A stretch of DNA of 64,000 nucleotides, taken from Castanea sativa. Taxonomy: Eukaryota; Streptophyta; Magnoliopsida; Fagales; Fagaceae. The notes beneath the pieces were generated by a model. That model saw only the letters and a list, made by a program, of their open reading frames with translations. It made no database searches and was not told the origin of the DNA. The DNA lies in contig NC_134015.1 of the NCBI RefSeq assembly GCF_040712315.1, forward strand, positions 9,072,945 through 9,136,944. Reading direction: 5' to 3'. Below, one piece after another: positions 21,481 through 32,369 of the stretch (positions are counted from its first letter, which is position 1; every line of letters begins with the position of its first letter). The position numbers and the translations under genes are program-made.

Positions 21481-21539
21481 AGACAAATAGATGAGACTAC
21501 AAGTAGAAGACAAGATTTTTTATGATTATGGGACATTTC

Positions 21540-21669
21540 TTGTAACATTAAATACATGGATTGGTTGCATGGCTCTCTCTGAAGATTCAATTAATAAATA
21601 CAGCTTGTTTTGTTCTTGTTCTGTTCTCCATCGGCTATTGAAAATGTGATAGCTGGTGTCGTTTAATAA
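21540..21669. repeat. left remnant of GLP duplication unit 3
   Basis: TTCAATTAATAAATA…GTTCTTGTTCTGTTCTCC…GATAGCTGGTGTCGT matches 14636-14770 upstream of GLP copy B. The matching continuation (CCGTCCAT…AATTTACAATTGC) resumes at 31539, on the far side of the Copia element. Confidence 0.6.
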
Positions 21670-21768
21670 TGTTAAGAAAAACCACCACACCTTTGAGTGG
21701 TGAGAGTTTTGCATATATATAGTCATTTACAGATTGTATAACATAATTACACATAAATGTTGATTACA
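21670..21768 (-). repeat. Copia 3' LTR, first part (interrupted by the LINE)
   Basis: Matches 31340-31438 of the other LTR; breaks off at GTTGATTACA where the LINE starts. Confidence 0.9.
21756..21768. repeat. LINE target-site duplication, left
   Basis: AATGTTGATTACA; the right copy at 27385-27397 is AATGTTGATTGCA, one mismatch. The uninterrupted LTR at 31340-31538 shows the site once. Confidence 0.85.
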
Positions 21769-21929
21769 TTAGGGTTTTTTTCTCCTCGTTTAGAGCTCTC
21801 CCTCTCGGGTAAACGAGCATTTCCTCCTTGGGGTTGCCCTAGGGCTTCAAATTTTGTTTCCTTCTTGATTCTTTTCTTTTTATTATCCTTCACAACTCCA
21901 TCCACTCCATAATTTTTACAGTATCGAGT

Positions 21930-22997
21930 ATGACCGATGACATAATTAATGGTATTGTGAAAATGAAGTTGACGTCTGACGAGGAAGAAGACATATAGGT
22001 ATCAGAAGAGGGTCGAAAGGATGAGATCGACAGTTGTGGGTTGAGTTTGATAGGGAAGTTTTTAACGTGTAAACCCTTTAATTGAAAGGCTGCAAGTATT
22101 ACCCTTCATAAACCATGGGGGCTAGATAAAGAACTGCAAATTTCTGAAGTGGGGTTGAACCTTTTTCAATTTAAGTTTCCATCTGAATACGAGCTTGACT
22201 GGATTCTGAGGGGTGGGCCGTGGACATTTGATAATCAACTCCTGATGCTTACGAGGTGGAAGAAGGGGATGAGTGCAAATAATGTTGTTCTACAGCATGC
22301 TTCTTTGTGGGTGCAGATTTGGGGTATGCCATTTGATATGATGTCTCCGAAGGTGGCAGAAGAGATAGGTAAAAAGATGGGGGAGGTGGAGGACGTGGAG
22401 CGACGACAACGGACAGATGCACAAAATTTTTTCCTGAGAGTTAGAGTCACCCTACTGATCTCCAAGCCCCTTCGTAGAGGGGGATTTTTGATAGATTCAG
22501 ATGGGAAACGGCATTGGGTGGATTACAAGTATGAAAGACTACCAATTTTTTGTCATTATTGTGGCATCCTTGGGCATGATCTCCGGCACTGCCCTAAGTA
22601 CTTTGAAGCGTCCAAAAAGAATTCTACTGTGGAATGCCAGTATGGTGACTGGATGAAAGCAGCAAGTAGCAGAAATAAATCTCCACCACACCGGCGTAAT
22701 CCTAGTTGGTCGAGGGAGTCATCACTAGGCAGGGAGGGTAACACAGCGGCAACGAGAGAAGGGGTGCAAGCTGTGGAGACGGTGGTGGCGAGGGTTCCAT
22801 CTCCTAGAGATAGCCACATTTCCCATTATGGTAAGGACGATGTTGACGGCAAAATCCCACATATTCAGGCGGATATGGCATCAGGGTGTTTAATGAAAAA
22901 TCATGAGCAATTATTAGCACCGGCTAGAGCGTCAGTTTCAAATTCAAACAATGTTTCTAGTAACAGGCTGAAAGTAAATGAACAGGACTTGGGCTAG
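21930..22997 (+). pseudogene. LINE ORF1, DUF4283-type with CCHC zinc knuckle, two stops near the start
   Basis: This is the RNA-binding protein of the element. ATG 21930 opens MTDDIINGIVKMKLTSDEEE; TAG at 21996-21998 and TGA at 22083-22085 interrupt it. From there the frame is open to 22997. The DUF4283-type part covers LNLFQFKFPSEYELDWIL, GGPWTFDNQLLML and HASLWVQIWGMPFDM. A knuckle of spacing C-x2-C-x4-H-x4-C (CHYCGILGHDLRHC) lies near 22556-22597. A low-complexity tail follows with Ser, Arg and Asn. The in-frame codon after CKPFN is TGA, where related elements as I recall have Arg, so CGA to TGA is likely. A downstream start at 22149 would lack the N-terminal part. Confidence 0.85.
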
Positions 22998-23245
22998 GCC
23001 GAACCACAGCCCAATAGCATAAAAAGGACTTGGACAAGGTTGAATAGAATGGAAGTTGGGCCTCTTGAGAGTAGCTTGGTCACTCAGCCTTCTACGCTGG
23101 GTAAAAGGCAGTTAGATGATACTTTGGAAATCAATGGCGAAACAGAGTCTCCGTTGTTGCACTAGAAGCGTACCTGAGTAAGTGGTGAAGATGATTTTTC
23201 TGAGTCTATATCGGCAAGGGTGGAGGTTCACCCTTGCCGGAAGCC

Positions 23246-26200
23246 ATGAAAATACTAAGTTGGAACTGCCAAGGGCTTGGGAACCCTTGGACAGTTTGGA
23301 ACCTTCGCAAGATAGTGAAGGAACAAGCTCCCTCAATTTGTTTTCTCATGGAAACTAGATTGGACAGAAAAGGTATAAACCAGTGGTGTAAGGAATTGCC
23401 ATATAAAAATAAATTTATTGTTAAAAAATCGGGCATGGGGGGCGGACTTGAATTGATGTGGAAGGAAGACGTTAACTTGGATATTTTCAAGTTTTCTAAG
23501 AATCAAGTTTCAGCGGTGGTGACCAAGAGTGACGGCTTTCAATGGGTGTTAACAGGATTTTACGGGTGGCCGGAGACATATGAACGGTATAAATCATGGG
23601 CTCTTCTTTCTCATATCTCTTCCCTTGTGGATGGAGCTTGGATGTGTATCGGCGAATTTAACAAAATGTTAAGTTCGTCGGAAAAATTAAGTAGGAGACC
23701 AATCCCTCAGAGGCAAATGGATGCTTTTCGTGAAGCTTTAGAAACTTGCAGGCTGACTGATCTCGGATTCACCGGCTATCCGTATACTTGGAACAATCGA
23801 CGACCAGGGGATGCTAATACTAAGGAAAGGCTGGACAGAGCAGTAGCAAATGAGGCTTGGAGGATGAAATTTCCTAAAACTACTGTCACGCATATAATTT
23901 CATATTCATCAGATCATCTTCCCATAATTCTTCAAAACCATGAATCACCAAAACGGACTTGGAAGGGGAAACGTGGTTTTAAGTTCGAAGAAGCATGGTT
24001 ATTATGGGATGAGTGTGAGGCGGTAATCAAAAAGGCTTGGGAGACTAGCCGAGTGGGTGATTCGGCCTTGGAAAATGTCAGGGAGAAAATTAGTGTGTGC
24101 GCCTTGGACTTGAAGGCATGGGGTACTACAAAAACACAACCTGGTACAAATGAGATTAAAGCTTTGCAGAAAAGAGTTCAAGAATTAAACTGTGCCCCAC
24201 CGTCACTACAGAATAGAGAGGAGTTCATTAAGGATAGTAAGGAGCTGGATGATTGGCTTAGAAGACAAGAAATATACTGGGCACAAAGATCACGTGTCAA
24301 CTGGATAAAACATGGAGACAGAAACACTAAATTTTTTCACATGAAGGCATCCCAAAGAAGAAAAAAAAATTTCATCCAAGGAATAATGGATTCACAAGGC
24401 AGATGGATTGAGGACAGTGAAGAAGTGGCTGAAGTAGCAGTGCAATATTTTAATGATATATTCTCTTTAGGCCTTTGTAACCGAGTTGACGAATGCTTGG
24501 AAGCAGTATCTCAAAAGGTGACACCAGACATGCAACTTTTCCTATCCAGTGAATTTAATACAGATGAAATAAAAGCTGCACTATTTCAAATGGAGCCTAC
24601 AAAGGCGCCTAGTCCTGATGGTATGAATGCCATTTTATTCCAAAAATTTTGGCATATTGTTGGTGATATTGTTGTGACTGCAGCTCTTGATTTTCTTAAT
24701 TCTGGTCATATGTTACCTGCTCTTAACCATACTCATATTGCTCTTATTCCAAAAGTCAAAAATCCAGTTAAGATGACTGATTTTAGACCTATTAGCCTGT
24801 GTAATGTTATCTATAAGATATTGCAAAAGTGCTGGCTAACAGATTAAAACATGTTCTGCCCCAAATAATAGCTCCTACATAGAGTGCTTTTGTTCCAGGA
24901 CAATTGATTACAGATAATGTTCTCGTGGCCTATGAAGCTTTACACACGATGCATGGCCAAAAAAAAGGAAAAACGGGAACTTTGGCTTTGAAGCTGGATG
25001 TGAGTAAGGCCTATGATAGGGTGGAATGGAACTTTTTAAGGCAGATTATGCTTAAACTGGGCTTCCCTAGTGGTTGGGTGGAAAGGGTGATGAGTTGTGT
25101 TTCCTCTACCTCATTCTCCATTTTAATTAATGGCAAACCCTTTGGAATGATTAATCCCACTAGAGGACTCCGGCAAGGAGACCCTCTATCACCTTATCTA
25201 TTTCTTTTATGTGCAGAGGGTTTTACATCTCTTTTGCAGAAAGTAGAATTGGAGGGCAACATCCATGGAGTCTCCATTTGTAGAAGGGCACCAAAAATCT
25301 CCCACCTTTTGTTCGCCGATGATTCACTCTTATTTTGCCAAGCATCAGAAAGAGAAACACAGGAAACTTTGGAGGTATTGAACTTATATCCAGAAGCATC
25401 GGGTCAGTGTCTAAATATGGAGAAATCTTCTGTTTATTTTAGTTCTAATACATCATCACAGAAAAGGGAGGCGATCAAGGCAATGTTAAGAGTGAAGGAG
25501 GTGGAAAGGTTTGAATCCTATCTGGGTTTGCCAACATTGGTTGGAAGAAGGAAATATCATACTTTTTCTTTTCTTAAAGATAGGGTGTGGAAAAAGCTTC
25601 AAGGGTGGAAAGGGAAAACTTTATCAAGAGCAGGTAAGGAAATTCTAATTAAAGTTGTGGCCCAATCGATCCCAACATATACTATAAGGGTATTTCAATT
25701 ACCTATTAAGCTATGTGAAGAACTCCAAGCAATGTGTGCTCGGTATTGGTGGGGACAAATGGGACATGAAAGGAAAGTTCATTGGCTAAGTTGGGAAAAA
25801 TAATCAAGGCCAAAATCTGAAGGTGGAATGGGATTCAAGGATCTTAAGCAATTTAATCTAGCAATGCTTGCAAAACAAGGCCGGAGATTAATGCAAGATG
25901 AAGGGACGCTGCTTTTTCAATGTCTAAAAGCTAGATATTTCCCAAGATGCCATTTTTTGGAGGCTTGTGATTCACCCACTAGCTCTTATACTTGGAAGAA
26001 CATCATGGCAACCAAACCAATTCTTAAAAGGGGGTCATGTTGGAGAGTCGACAACAGAGAGAATATAAGGATTCTGAAGGATGCTTGGATTCTAAACTCA
26101 CCCATTAAAGCAGTTTTATACCTGGTTCAGAATGTTGAGGAAGGGATGAAGGTAGCTGAACTGATGGACCTTTTTTCTAGGGGGTGGATAGAGAGCTCAT

Positions 26201-27348
26201 TTTGCGGAGTTTTAACCAAGAAGAGGCTGAAGCAATTTTACATATACCTCTTAGCTATATAGTCACCCCAGATACTCTATTTTGGCTAGCCGAAAAATCT
26301 AGGGAGTATTCTGTGAGGACGGGTTACCATATGGCCTATAGGTTGGCGAAAGAGCAAGATTGGGCTGAATGCTTAATTGGTGTTGTGGAAGGAGGTGTGT
26401 GGAGAACTCTTTGGAAACTTCGGGTGCCAAATAAAATCAAGATTTTTGGGTGGCAGGCTTGCTACAAAATCTTGCCAACACGAGCAAATTTGACAAAGAA
26501 GCAAATAATAGATGTGTAGTCTGCAAGACTGAACCTAAAACGGAAGTTCATACTTTATGGAATTGTGGACTGGCAAAAGAAATTTGGTTAGGTTGTTCTG
26601 CACGTATTCAGAAGTGTAAGGGGGATATGAGGACTTCCTTCAGTTAATGGAGGACTTAATTGCTAGACTGCCCACTGATGAGCTTGAACTATTTCTGGTC
26701 CAAGCTTGGTTTATATGGCATCAACGAATTGCGATGATCCATGGGAAGCATGTTCAGGCACCTGGCATTTTAAACAAGAGAGCTACAGATTTTATGGAAG
26801 AATTTAGGCAAGCAAAATCCCAGTTGTCCTTTAACTCACCCATACCAAGCCTATGTAGATGGAGACCTCCACCCTTGTCCCAATTTAAATTGAATTTCGA
26901 CGCCGCAATATTTAAGGAGGATGATGCATCTGGAATGGGAGCTATTATTCGTAATGAAAAGGGAGAAGTGATGGCAGCCTTATCAGCTAAAGGACCATCA
27001 GTGACATGCAGTGAGGAAGCCGAAGTTCTAGCTTGCCATCGAGCCATCGAATTTGCTATGGAGTGTGGCTTCTCGGAGGTGGTAGTTGAGGGAGATAATC
27101 AGATGATCATGTCGTCCATTCAGCTGAGGAAAAGGCTTTCGTCTGGGATTGGCCATATTATATAGGATGTGTTATGTCTACTCAGTAGTTTTCAGTGGTC
27201 GCAAGTGCACTATATAAGGAGGAGTGCAAATTCAGCAGCCCATGCCTTAGCCAGGTTTCCAAAAAATGTAACTCATGAACTTATCTAGATGAAGGAGTCC
27301 CCCCCTCCAGCGGTTGAAGCATTATACTCTAATTCCATTTCTGTTTAA
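23246..27348 (+). pseudogene. LINE ORF2: endonuclease, reverse transcriptase, zf-RVT, RNase H; several lesions
   Basis: This is the replication polyprotein of the element. ATG 23246 opens MKILSWNCQGLGN, the endonuclease. METRL and YSSDHLPI carry expected catalytic residues, but the usual GDFN motif reads GEFN (23650-23661). The reverse transcriptase shows KAPSPDGMN, KLDVSKAYDRVEW, RQGDPLSPYLF and the catalytic LFADDSLLF (25309-25335). A zf-RVT-like region (WRTLWKLRVPNKIKIFGW) and an RNase H-like part (FKLNFDAAIF, VVVEGDN) follow. Lesions: about one base lost near 24826, TAG at 24880, TAA at 25801, shifts near 26195, 26510 and 26640, TAG at 27163, and another TAG near 27283. The predicted end is TAA 27346-27348. 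ORF1 lies 249 bp upstream. Enzymatically dead. Confidence 0.9.
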
Positions 27349-27384
27349 TGAAAGCTAAGAATGATGTCCACTTCAAAAAAAAAA

Positions 27385-27397
27385 AATGTTGATTGCA
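27385..27397. repeat. LINE target-site duplication, right
   Basis: AATGTTGATTGCA directly after the A tail; overlaps the last two A. Confidence 0.85.
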
Positions 27398-27494
27398 AAA
27401 TAAATGGAAAGAATTAGCTAAACATGCTCCTATAATTGAGGGTCAAAGGTTGCACATATGGAAAGCCTTAGATTAAGGTAGAGGATCCTTAACA
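27398..27494 (-). repeat. Copia 3' LTR, second part
   Basis: AAATAAATGGAAAGAATTAG… to CCTTAACA, matching 31439-31538 of the other LTR. On the minus strand it is preceded by the polypurine tract at 27496-27503. Confidence 0.9.
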
Positions 27495-30400
27495 ACCCCC
27501 CTCAAGCTAAGCGTCGGACTGGGACAGACGTGGAGCTTGGATCGAGAAAATTGAAAGAGAGGCCTAGGCACACTTTTGGTGAAGATATTGGCAACTTGTA
27601 AGCGAGAGGGCACAAACTGTGTGAGAAGTTTGCCAGCGACAACAAGTTTGCAAAGAAAGTGGTAGTCTAACTCAACATGCTTGGCCCGCTTGTGAGAAAC
27701 AGAGTTGGAGCTCAAAAAAATGGCACTTTTGTTGTCGCATAATAGAAGAGACCGCTGTGGAAGAGAAACTTTGAGGTCACAAAAGAGATGCATGAGCCAA
27801 AGAAGTTCAGCGACAGTGAGAGCAAGGGCACGATACTTAGACTCACAGCTTGAACAAGAAACAGTAGGTTGCTTCTTGGCACTCTAGGAAACCAAATTGT
27901 CGCCAAGGTAAATGGAATAACCACAGGTAGAGCGACGAGTGTCTGGACATCCTACCTAGTCAGCATCAGAGTAAGCAACTAAAGTACCAGGAGTAGTAGA
28001 TGGACGAAAAGTGAGGCCAAAATGCAATGTACCCTTGACATAGCGAAGAATGCGCTTTACAGCAAGAAAGTGGTCTTCAGTCAGAGAGTGTAGAAATTGA
28101 CTAACAGAGTTGACAGCATGAGCAATATCGGGACGCGTGATGGTCAAATACTGAAGAGCACCTACAAGAGATCGGTAAAGAGTGGGTCTGAAAATAGAGG
28201 ACCATCAGAAGACAGGTGCTAAGAAACAACCATAGGGGTGTGAATAGGCTTGCTATCAAGTAACTGAGCGCGAGTGAGAATGTCACGCGCATATTTCAAC
28301 TGACTGATAAAAAGACCGGTGGTTGGTGTAGCTTCAAGACCAAGGAAGTAACTGAGAGAACCCAAATCCTTAGTAGCGAACTCAGAATGAAGCTTACAAG
28401 TAAAGCTGTCAAGAAGAGAGGAACCTGTAATAATGATGTCATCAACATAAAGAAGCAAATAAATAATGTCAGACTGCCTATGATAGACAAAAAGTGATGT
28501 GTCTGCACGACTACAATAAAAACCAAGGTGAATGAGGAAAGAGCTGAATCACTGAAACCAGGCACGAGGTGCTTGTTTGAGGCCATAAAGAGCTTTCTTC
28601 AACAGACAAACATGATTAGGGAAGCGAGGATCAATGTACCTAGGAGGCTATCCATATAGACTTATTCAGTAAGATGACCATTGAGGAATGCATTTTTGAC
28701 ATCAAGTTGGCGGAGAGGCTAGTGGTTGGTCACAGCAAGAGAAAGGACAACACGGACAGTGGTAGCCTTGATGACAGGGCTAAAAGTGTCAATGTAGTCA
28801 AGACTAAGAACTTATGTATAGCCTTTGGCAACAAGGCGGGCTTTGAGACGCTCGATAGATCCATCGGGCAAATACTTGGTCCGAAACACCCATTTGGAAC
28901 CCATAATGTTGGTTTTGGCAGGTTGAGGGACCAAAATTTAGGTATGATTATTTTGCAAGGCTTGAACTTCTTCATTCATGGTGGTGAGCCAAGCAGGATT
29001 CTTAGCAGCAGATTTGAACCCTTTTGGCTTAGTGGATGCCGGGAGAGCAAAGAGAAGACCAGAGGATCCCAAGAAAGCAAGATTCGTTGGGTGGCAAGTT
29101 TTGAAAGTACTAGCTTTGGCTCGTGTGAGCATAGGATGAGAACCCATCGGAATGACAACAGGAGCAGCAGAGGACAACTCAGTAGGTGCAAGAGAAGCTG
29201 GACTAGGATCCGAGTGCAGCAAAGAGGGACTTGCAAGAGAATCACCGACCTGTAAAGACTCATTCACGGGATTAGTACAAAGAACACATGGGCTAGATCC
29301 GGATTGAGCAATGTGTGGGGAATGGGGTGTAGGGGAGGATGGGGGCATGTCTATATGGGGAAGACTTGGTTTTAGAAAATTTGAAAATTGGAGGGAGGAT
29401 ATGGGTTGAGCCTGGGAGGTATCTAGGGAGGGAAAATAATTTTCATCAAATTGAACGTGTCGGGTGATATATAGCTTAGAGGTAGTGGGGTCAAGACAAT
29501 GGAACCCTTTATAAGAGGAGCTATATCCCATAAAAATGCAAGGAATACTATGAGGGGAAAATTTATTAGGCATATAATCACGTAAACAAGGATAAAGACA
29601 ACAACCAAAAGGATGAAAATTTTCATAATTTGGAGGGGAACCATGTAGAAGCTCAAAAGGGGACTTACCTCTGAGAAGTGGTGTGGGCAAGGGGTTGATG
29701 ATGTAAGCTGCAGTGCTAAAGGCGTCAACCCAAATTTGATTTTACAGGTGAAGGACCTCATATATCGCAATGAATAAGATCTAACACATTAGACGACCTA
29801 TGTTCATTACGAGAATAAGGCAAACAATGACTTTTCGCAAGTTGGCATGTATCACATAATGTAGGAGATGGCAATAAGGAGGTAAGATAAAGCTGTCCTT
29901 TTTTATTTAACAAAGAAATAACATAATGATTTACATGGCCAAGGCAAGCATGCCATAAATCATACGAAGCATGAAGAGATTTATTTTTAAGGATAGAAAT
30001 AATAGTGGAATTGCCGCGCTAGCACATATGAGCCTCCATCACGTTTATCGGTTGCCACCACCTTTCCCGTTTGGTGATTCTGAACAGTGAAAAAATTATT
30101 AGTAAACGTAACGGATAAAGGAAAATCATTTGTTAATTTGCTAATGGACAAGATTTTTAGTGAGGTGGGGAACAACCAAAACATCTAACAATTGAAGATT
30201 TGGGGAAGGGGAAAGTTTACCAATATGGGTAATAGGTAGGGACGGACCATTCCCTACAATCACACAATCCTTACCTGTGTAGGTGGTGGAGTGATCCAAA
30301 GTGGAGTGGGCTAGAGTCATGTGGGCTGAAGCCTCTGTGTCCAAAACCAGTCGAATGCTTCATGTTTAGACAGAGATCACGAAGAGGTGAAAGCTTCTGC

Positions 30401-31291
30401 AAGTTGCGCCGTGGGTTCATGTCGATCATAGTGCTGCCTGCACCAATCTGCACAATGTCCATCCAAATGGCAAATCTGGCAGCATGGTGGACGGCAACCT
30501 TGGTTGGTGTTGGCACGGCCCTGCCCGTGACTGGGAGAGTCACTGCTGTGGCCATTTCCACGACCTCATTTGTGGCTAAAAGAGCCACCCTCGCGATGAG
30601 AAGAGGTCCGAGTAGCGGTGAACGCTGCAGTTGAGGGCGTCGGAGTCTCTAGCGAATTTTGAAAGAGTTCAAAACTCTCAGCTTTAGACACAAGGTCAGA
30701 GAAGTAAGGGAGGGGGTTTTGTGCCATTTGGGCAGTAGAGAAACTGGAGAAATCGGGCCCGTGACCACGGAGAAACCAGTGGACTTTGTTGGTTCCATCA
30801 ACGGGGCGACCAATTGCATGAAGTTGATCACACAAGGCCTTGAAGGCATGAGCATAGGCAATGACTGGACATGTGCCACGCTTCATCAATTGAAGGTCAT
30901 CTTTGAGGCGAATTTCACAGGCCTTGGAGTGGTGGCTGAAGGTGTTTTCCAGGGCGGTCCATACCTCACAGGATGTGGAGAGGCCGACAGCTTTAGCCAT
31001 TGCTACCTCTGTAAGGGAGGAAAGGAGAAGGCTAAGGAGGCGCCGGTCGGTTGCTTTCCACACCAGGTGTTTGTTGCTTGGCGTCTAAGAGGTGGGGGGG
31101 GGGTCGAATAGAGGTGGCAACACAAGGGTACCATCCATATGACCCAGCAAACCTTGACTCTCAAGGAGGGGAAGAAGTTGACTCTTCCATAAAAGATAGT
31201 TGGAGAAGGAGAGCTTAATGGTAACCATGTGAATCATGGTGTTGAAGGGAAGAAGGGTGGGAGAGGAATTGGAAGAGGAATCAGAGGCCAT
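27473..31291 (-). pseudogene. Copia gag-pol, broken, with part of the integrase core deleted
   Basis: On the minus strand gag starts at ATG 31291 (MASDSSSNSSPTLLPFN). Gag core is 31063-30566 (SCEVWTALENTFSHHSKA). The CCHC knuckle CQICHLDGHCADWC is near 30485-30444. The protease site reads VLDTEASAHMT, with Glu for the Gly of DTGA. Integrase zinc-binding residues (WHACLGH, LCDTCQLAK) are near 29945-29830. The frame then passes within a few codons of CDI-GPSPVKSN to VDAFSTAAY near 29735, skipping the part of the core with the second Asp and the Glu. Reverse transcriptase has YVDDIIITG (28449-28423), and RNase H-side motifs [16 protein letters not shown] and CDNKSAIFL follow to the end at 27473. 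There are many frame changes and stops, so it cannot act alone. Confidence 0.9.
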
Positions 31292-31320
31292 GGAGAATTG
31301 TGGGATGCTAATCCAAGTAT

Positions 31321-31333
31321 GGCTCTGATACCA
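31321..31333 (-). other. Copia primer-binding site (initiator Met-tRNA)
   Basis: TGGTATCAGAGCC on the minus strand, six bases inside the 5' LTR end. Confidence 0.9.
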
Positions 31334-31339
31334 TGAGAA

Positions 31340-31538
31340 TGTTAAGAAAAACCACCACACCTTTGAGTGGTGAGAGTTTTGAATATATATAGTCATTTAC
31401 AGATTGTATAACATAATTACACATAAATGTTGATTACAAAATAAAAAATGGAAAGAATTAGCTAAACAAGCTCCTATAATTGAGGGTCAAAGGTTGCACA
31501 TATGGAAAGCCTTAGATTAGGGCAGAGGATCCTCAACA
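31340..31538 (-). repeat. Copia 5' LTR, 199 bp
   Basis: TGTTAAG … CCTCAACA on the plus strand; the uninterrupted partner of the split LTR. Confidence 0.9.
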
Positions 31539-32257
31539 CCGTCCATTCATATAATTTACAATTGCTTAGCTCTCATATATTGAACTTTTTTATCTGGATA
31601 AGGCACACTTTTTTTAAACTTCAAAAGGGAACATATAGAAGGACCAAGAACAAAACAACAATGACCCAATTAAACAAGCTTTCAATTATGATTTTAGGAA
31701 GTTTGGAATACCAAGCACACTACAGATCTAGAAGACCAATGCTAATTCCAATAATTAATAATAATAATATAAAAAGTTGATGATGTTCTCTACGTAATTT
31801 GTATACAAAAACACTACATGAATCTTCATGCATGAAGGCTCTCCAAGGGTATACGTATTCAAAACTCAAATATGACAAGGACTTCACTAGGTCCAATACT
31901 ATGATTGCTACAGATAATATTTAATCTTTTTTTTTTTTGTGGAAGAGCATAGATACAAGAAGATCATAGTAAAGTTTAAATGCTGGCTGACCCCTGTCAC
32001 ATTGACTCAGTTCATCCCACTATTCAAATTCTAACAAATATTTATAACAATGTGCTAGTTTAAAAAAGCATTAGCCAATCTATGTTTTTTCAATTCTTTT
32101 TAGCAGCCTTAATTATGATAGAAGCAGAAAAGTGAAGCTACAAGATCGAAGAAAGACCAGCGTTGTAGTTTTCATCTTAGTTGTTATCGATCCAAAAGGC
32201 CTGTACAAAGAGTGCAAAACGCAATCACCTTTCCTTTTGTTTCTACACCGACAACAC
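31539..32257. other. right remnant of GLP unit 3 upstream region
   Basis: Resumes the sequence homologous to the upstream regions of copies A and B (GATTGCTACAGATAATATTTAATC; CATCTTAGTTGTTATC…AAAGGCCTGTACAAAGAGTG). No gene. Confidence 0.6.
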
Positions 32258-32264
32258 TATAAAT
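32258..32264 (+). promoter_or_regulatory. TATA box of GLP copy C
   Basis: TATAAAT in CAACACTATAAATATTGG, 112 bp before the ATG at 32370. Confidence 0.65.
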
Positions 32265-32369
32265 ATTGGTCCTTATAAGGCAAAGTATCTCATTCCAACA
32301 CTTTAACCATCATTACCATAATAGCTTTTCCTTTCTCTGATTTCTCTGTACCTCTGCACTTAGAGTTCC

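Larger units (their letters stand above)
21769..27386 (+). mobile_element. near-complete L1-type LINE, 5.6 kb, nested in a Copia LTR
   Basis: It runs from TTAGGGTTTTTTTCTCC through ORF1 (21930) and ORF2 (23246-27348) to a 12-A tail at 27375-27386. It is flanked by a 13-bp target-site duplication. Length and order (ORF1 with a CCHC knuckle, then endonuclease, reverse transcriptase, RNase H) are those of plant L1 elements with the DUF4283-type ORF1. Both frames carry stops and frameshifts, so it no longer moves by itself. Confidence 0.9.
21670..31538 (-). mobile_element. Copia LTR retrotransposon, minus strand, with a LINE nested in its 3' LTR
   Basis: The LTRs start TGTTAAGAAAAACC: the right one 31340-31538 (199 bp), the left one 21670-21768 continued at 27398-27494. 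The primer-binding site TGGTATCAGAGCC lies on the minus strand at 31333-31321, and the polypurine tract GAGGGGGG at 27503-27496. The domain order on the minus strand (gag, zinc knuckle, protease, integrase, reverse transcriptase, RNase H) is that of Copia. It interrupts GLP unit 3; the flanks line up with unit 2 on both sides. A clear 5-bp target duplication was not found, so one edge may be altered. The coding part is dead. Confidence 0.9.

Noticed and set aside
28674..31111. Plus-strand open frames of 90-193 codons
   Set aside because: Antisense shadows of the Copia gag-pol; codon pattern and motifs are on the minus strand.
31321..31333. tRNA-like GGCTCTGATACCA
   Set aside because: It is the complement of an initiator Met-tRNA 3' end used as primer-binding site beside an LTR, not a tRNA gene. 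No tRNA cloverleaf was found in the window.
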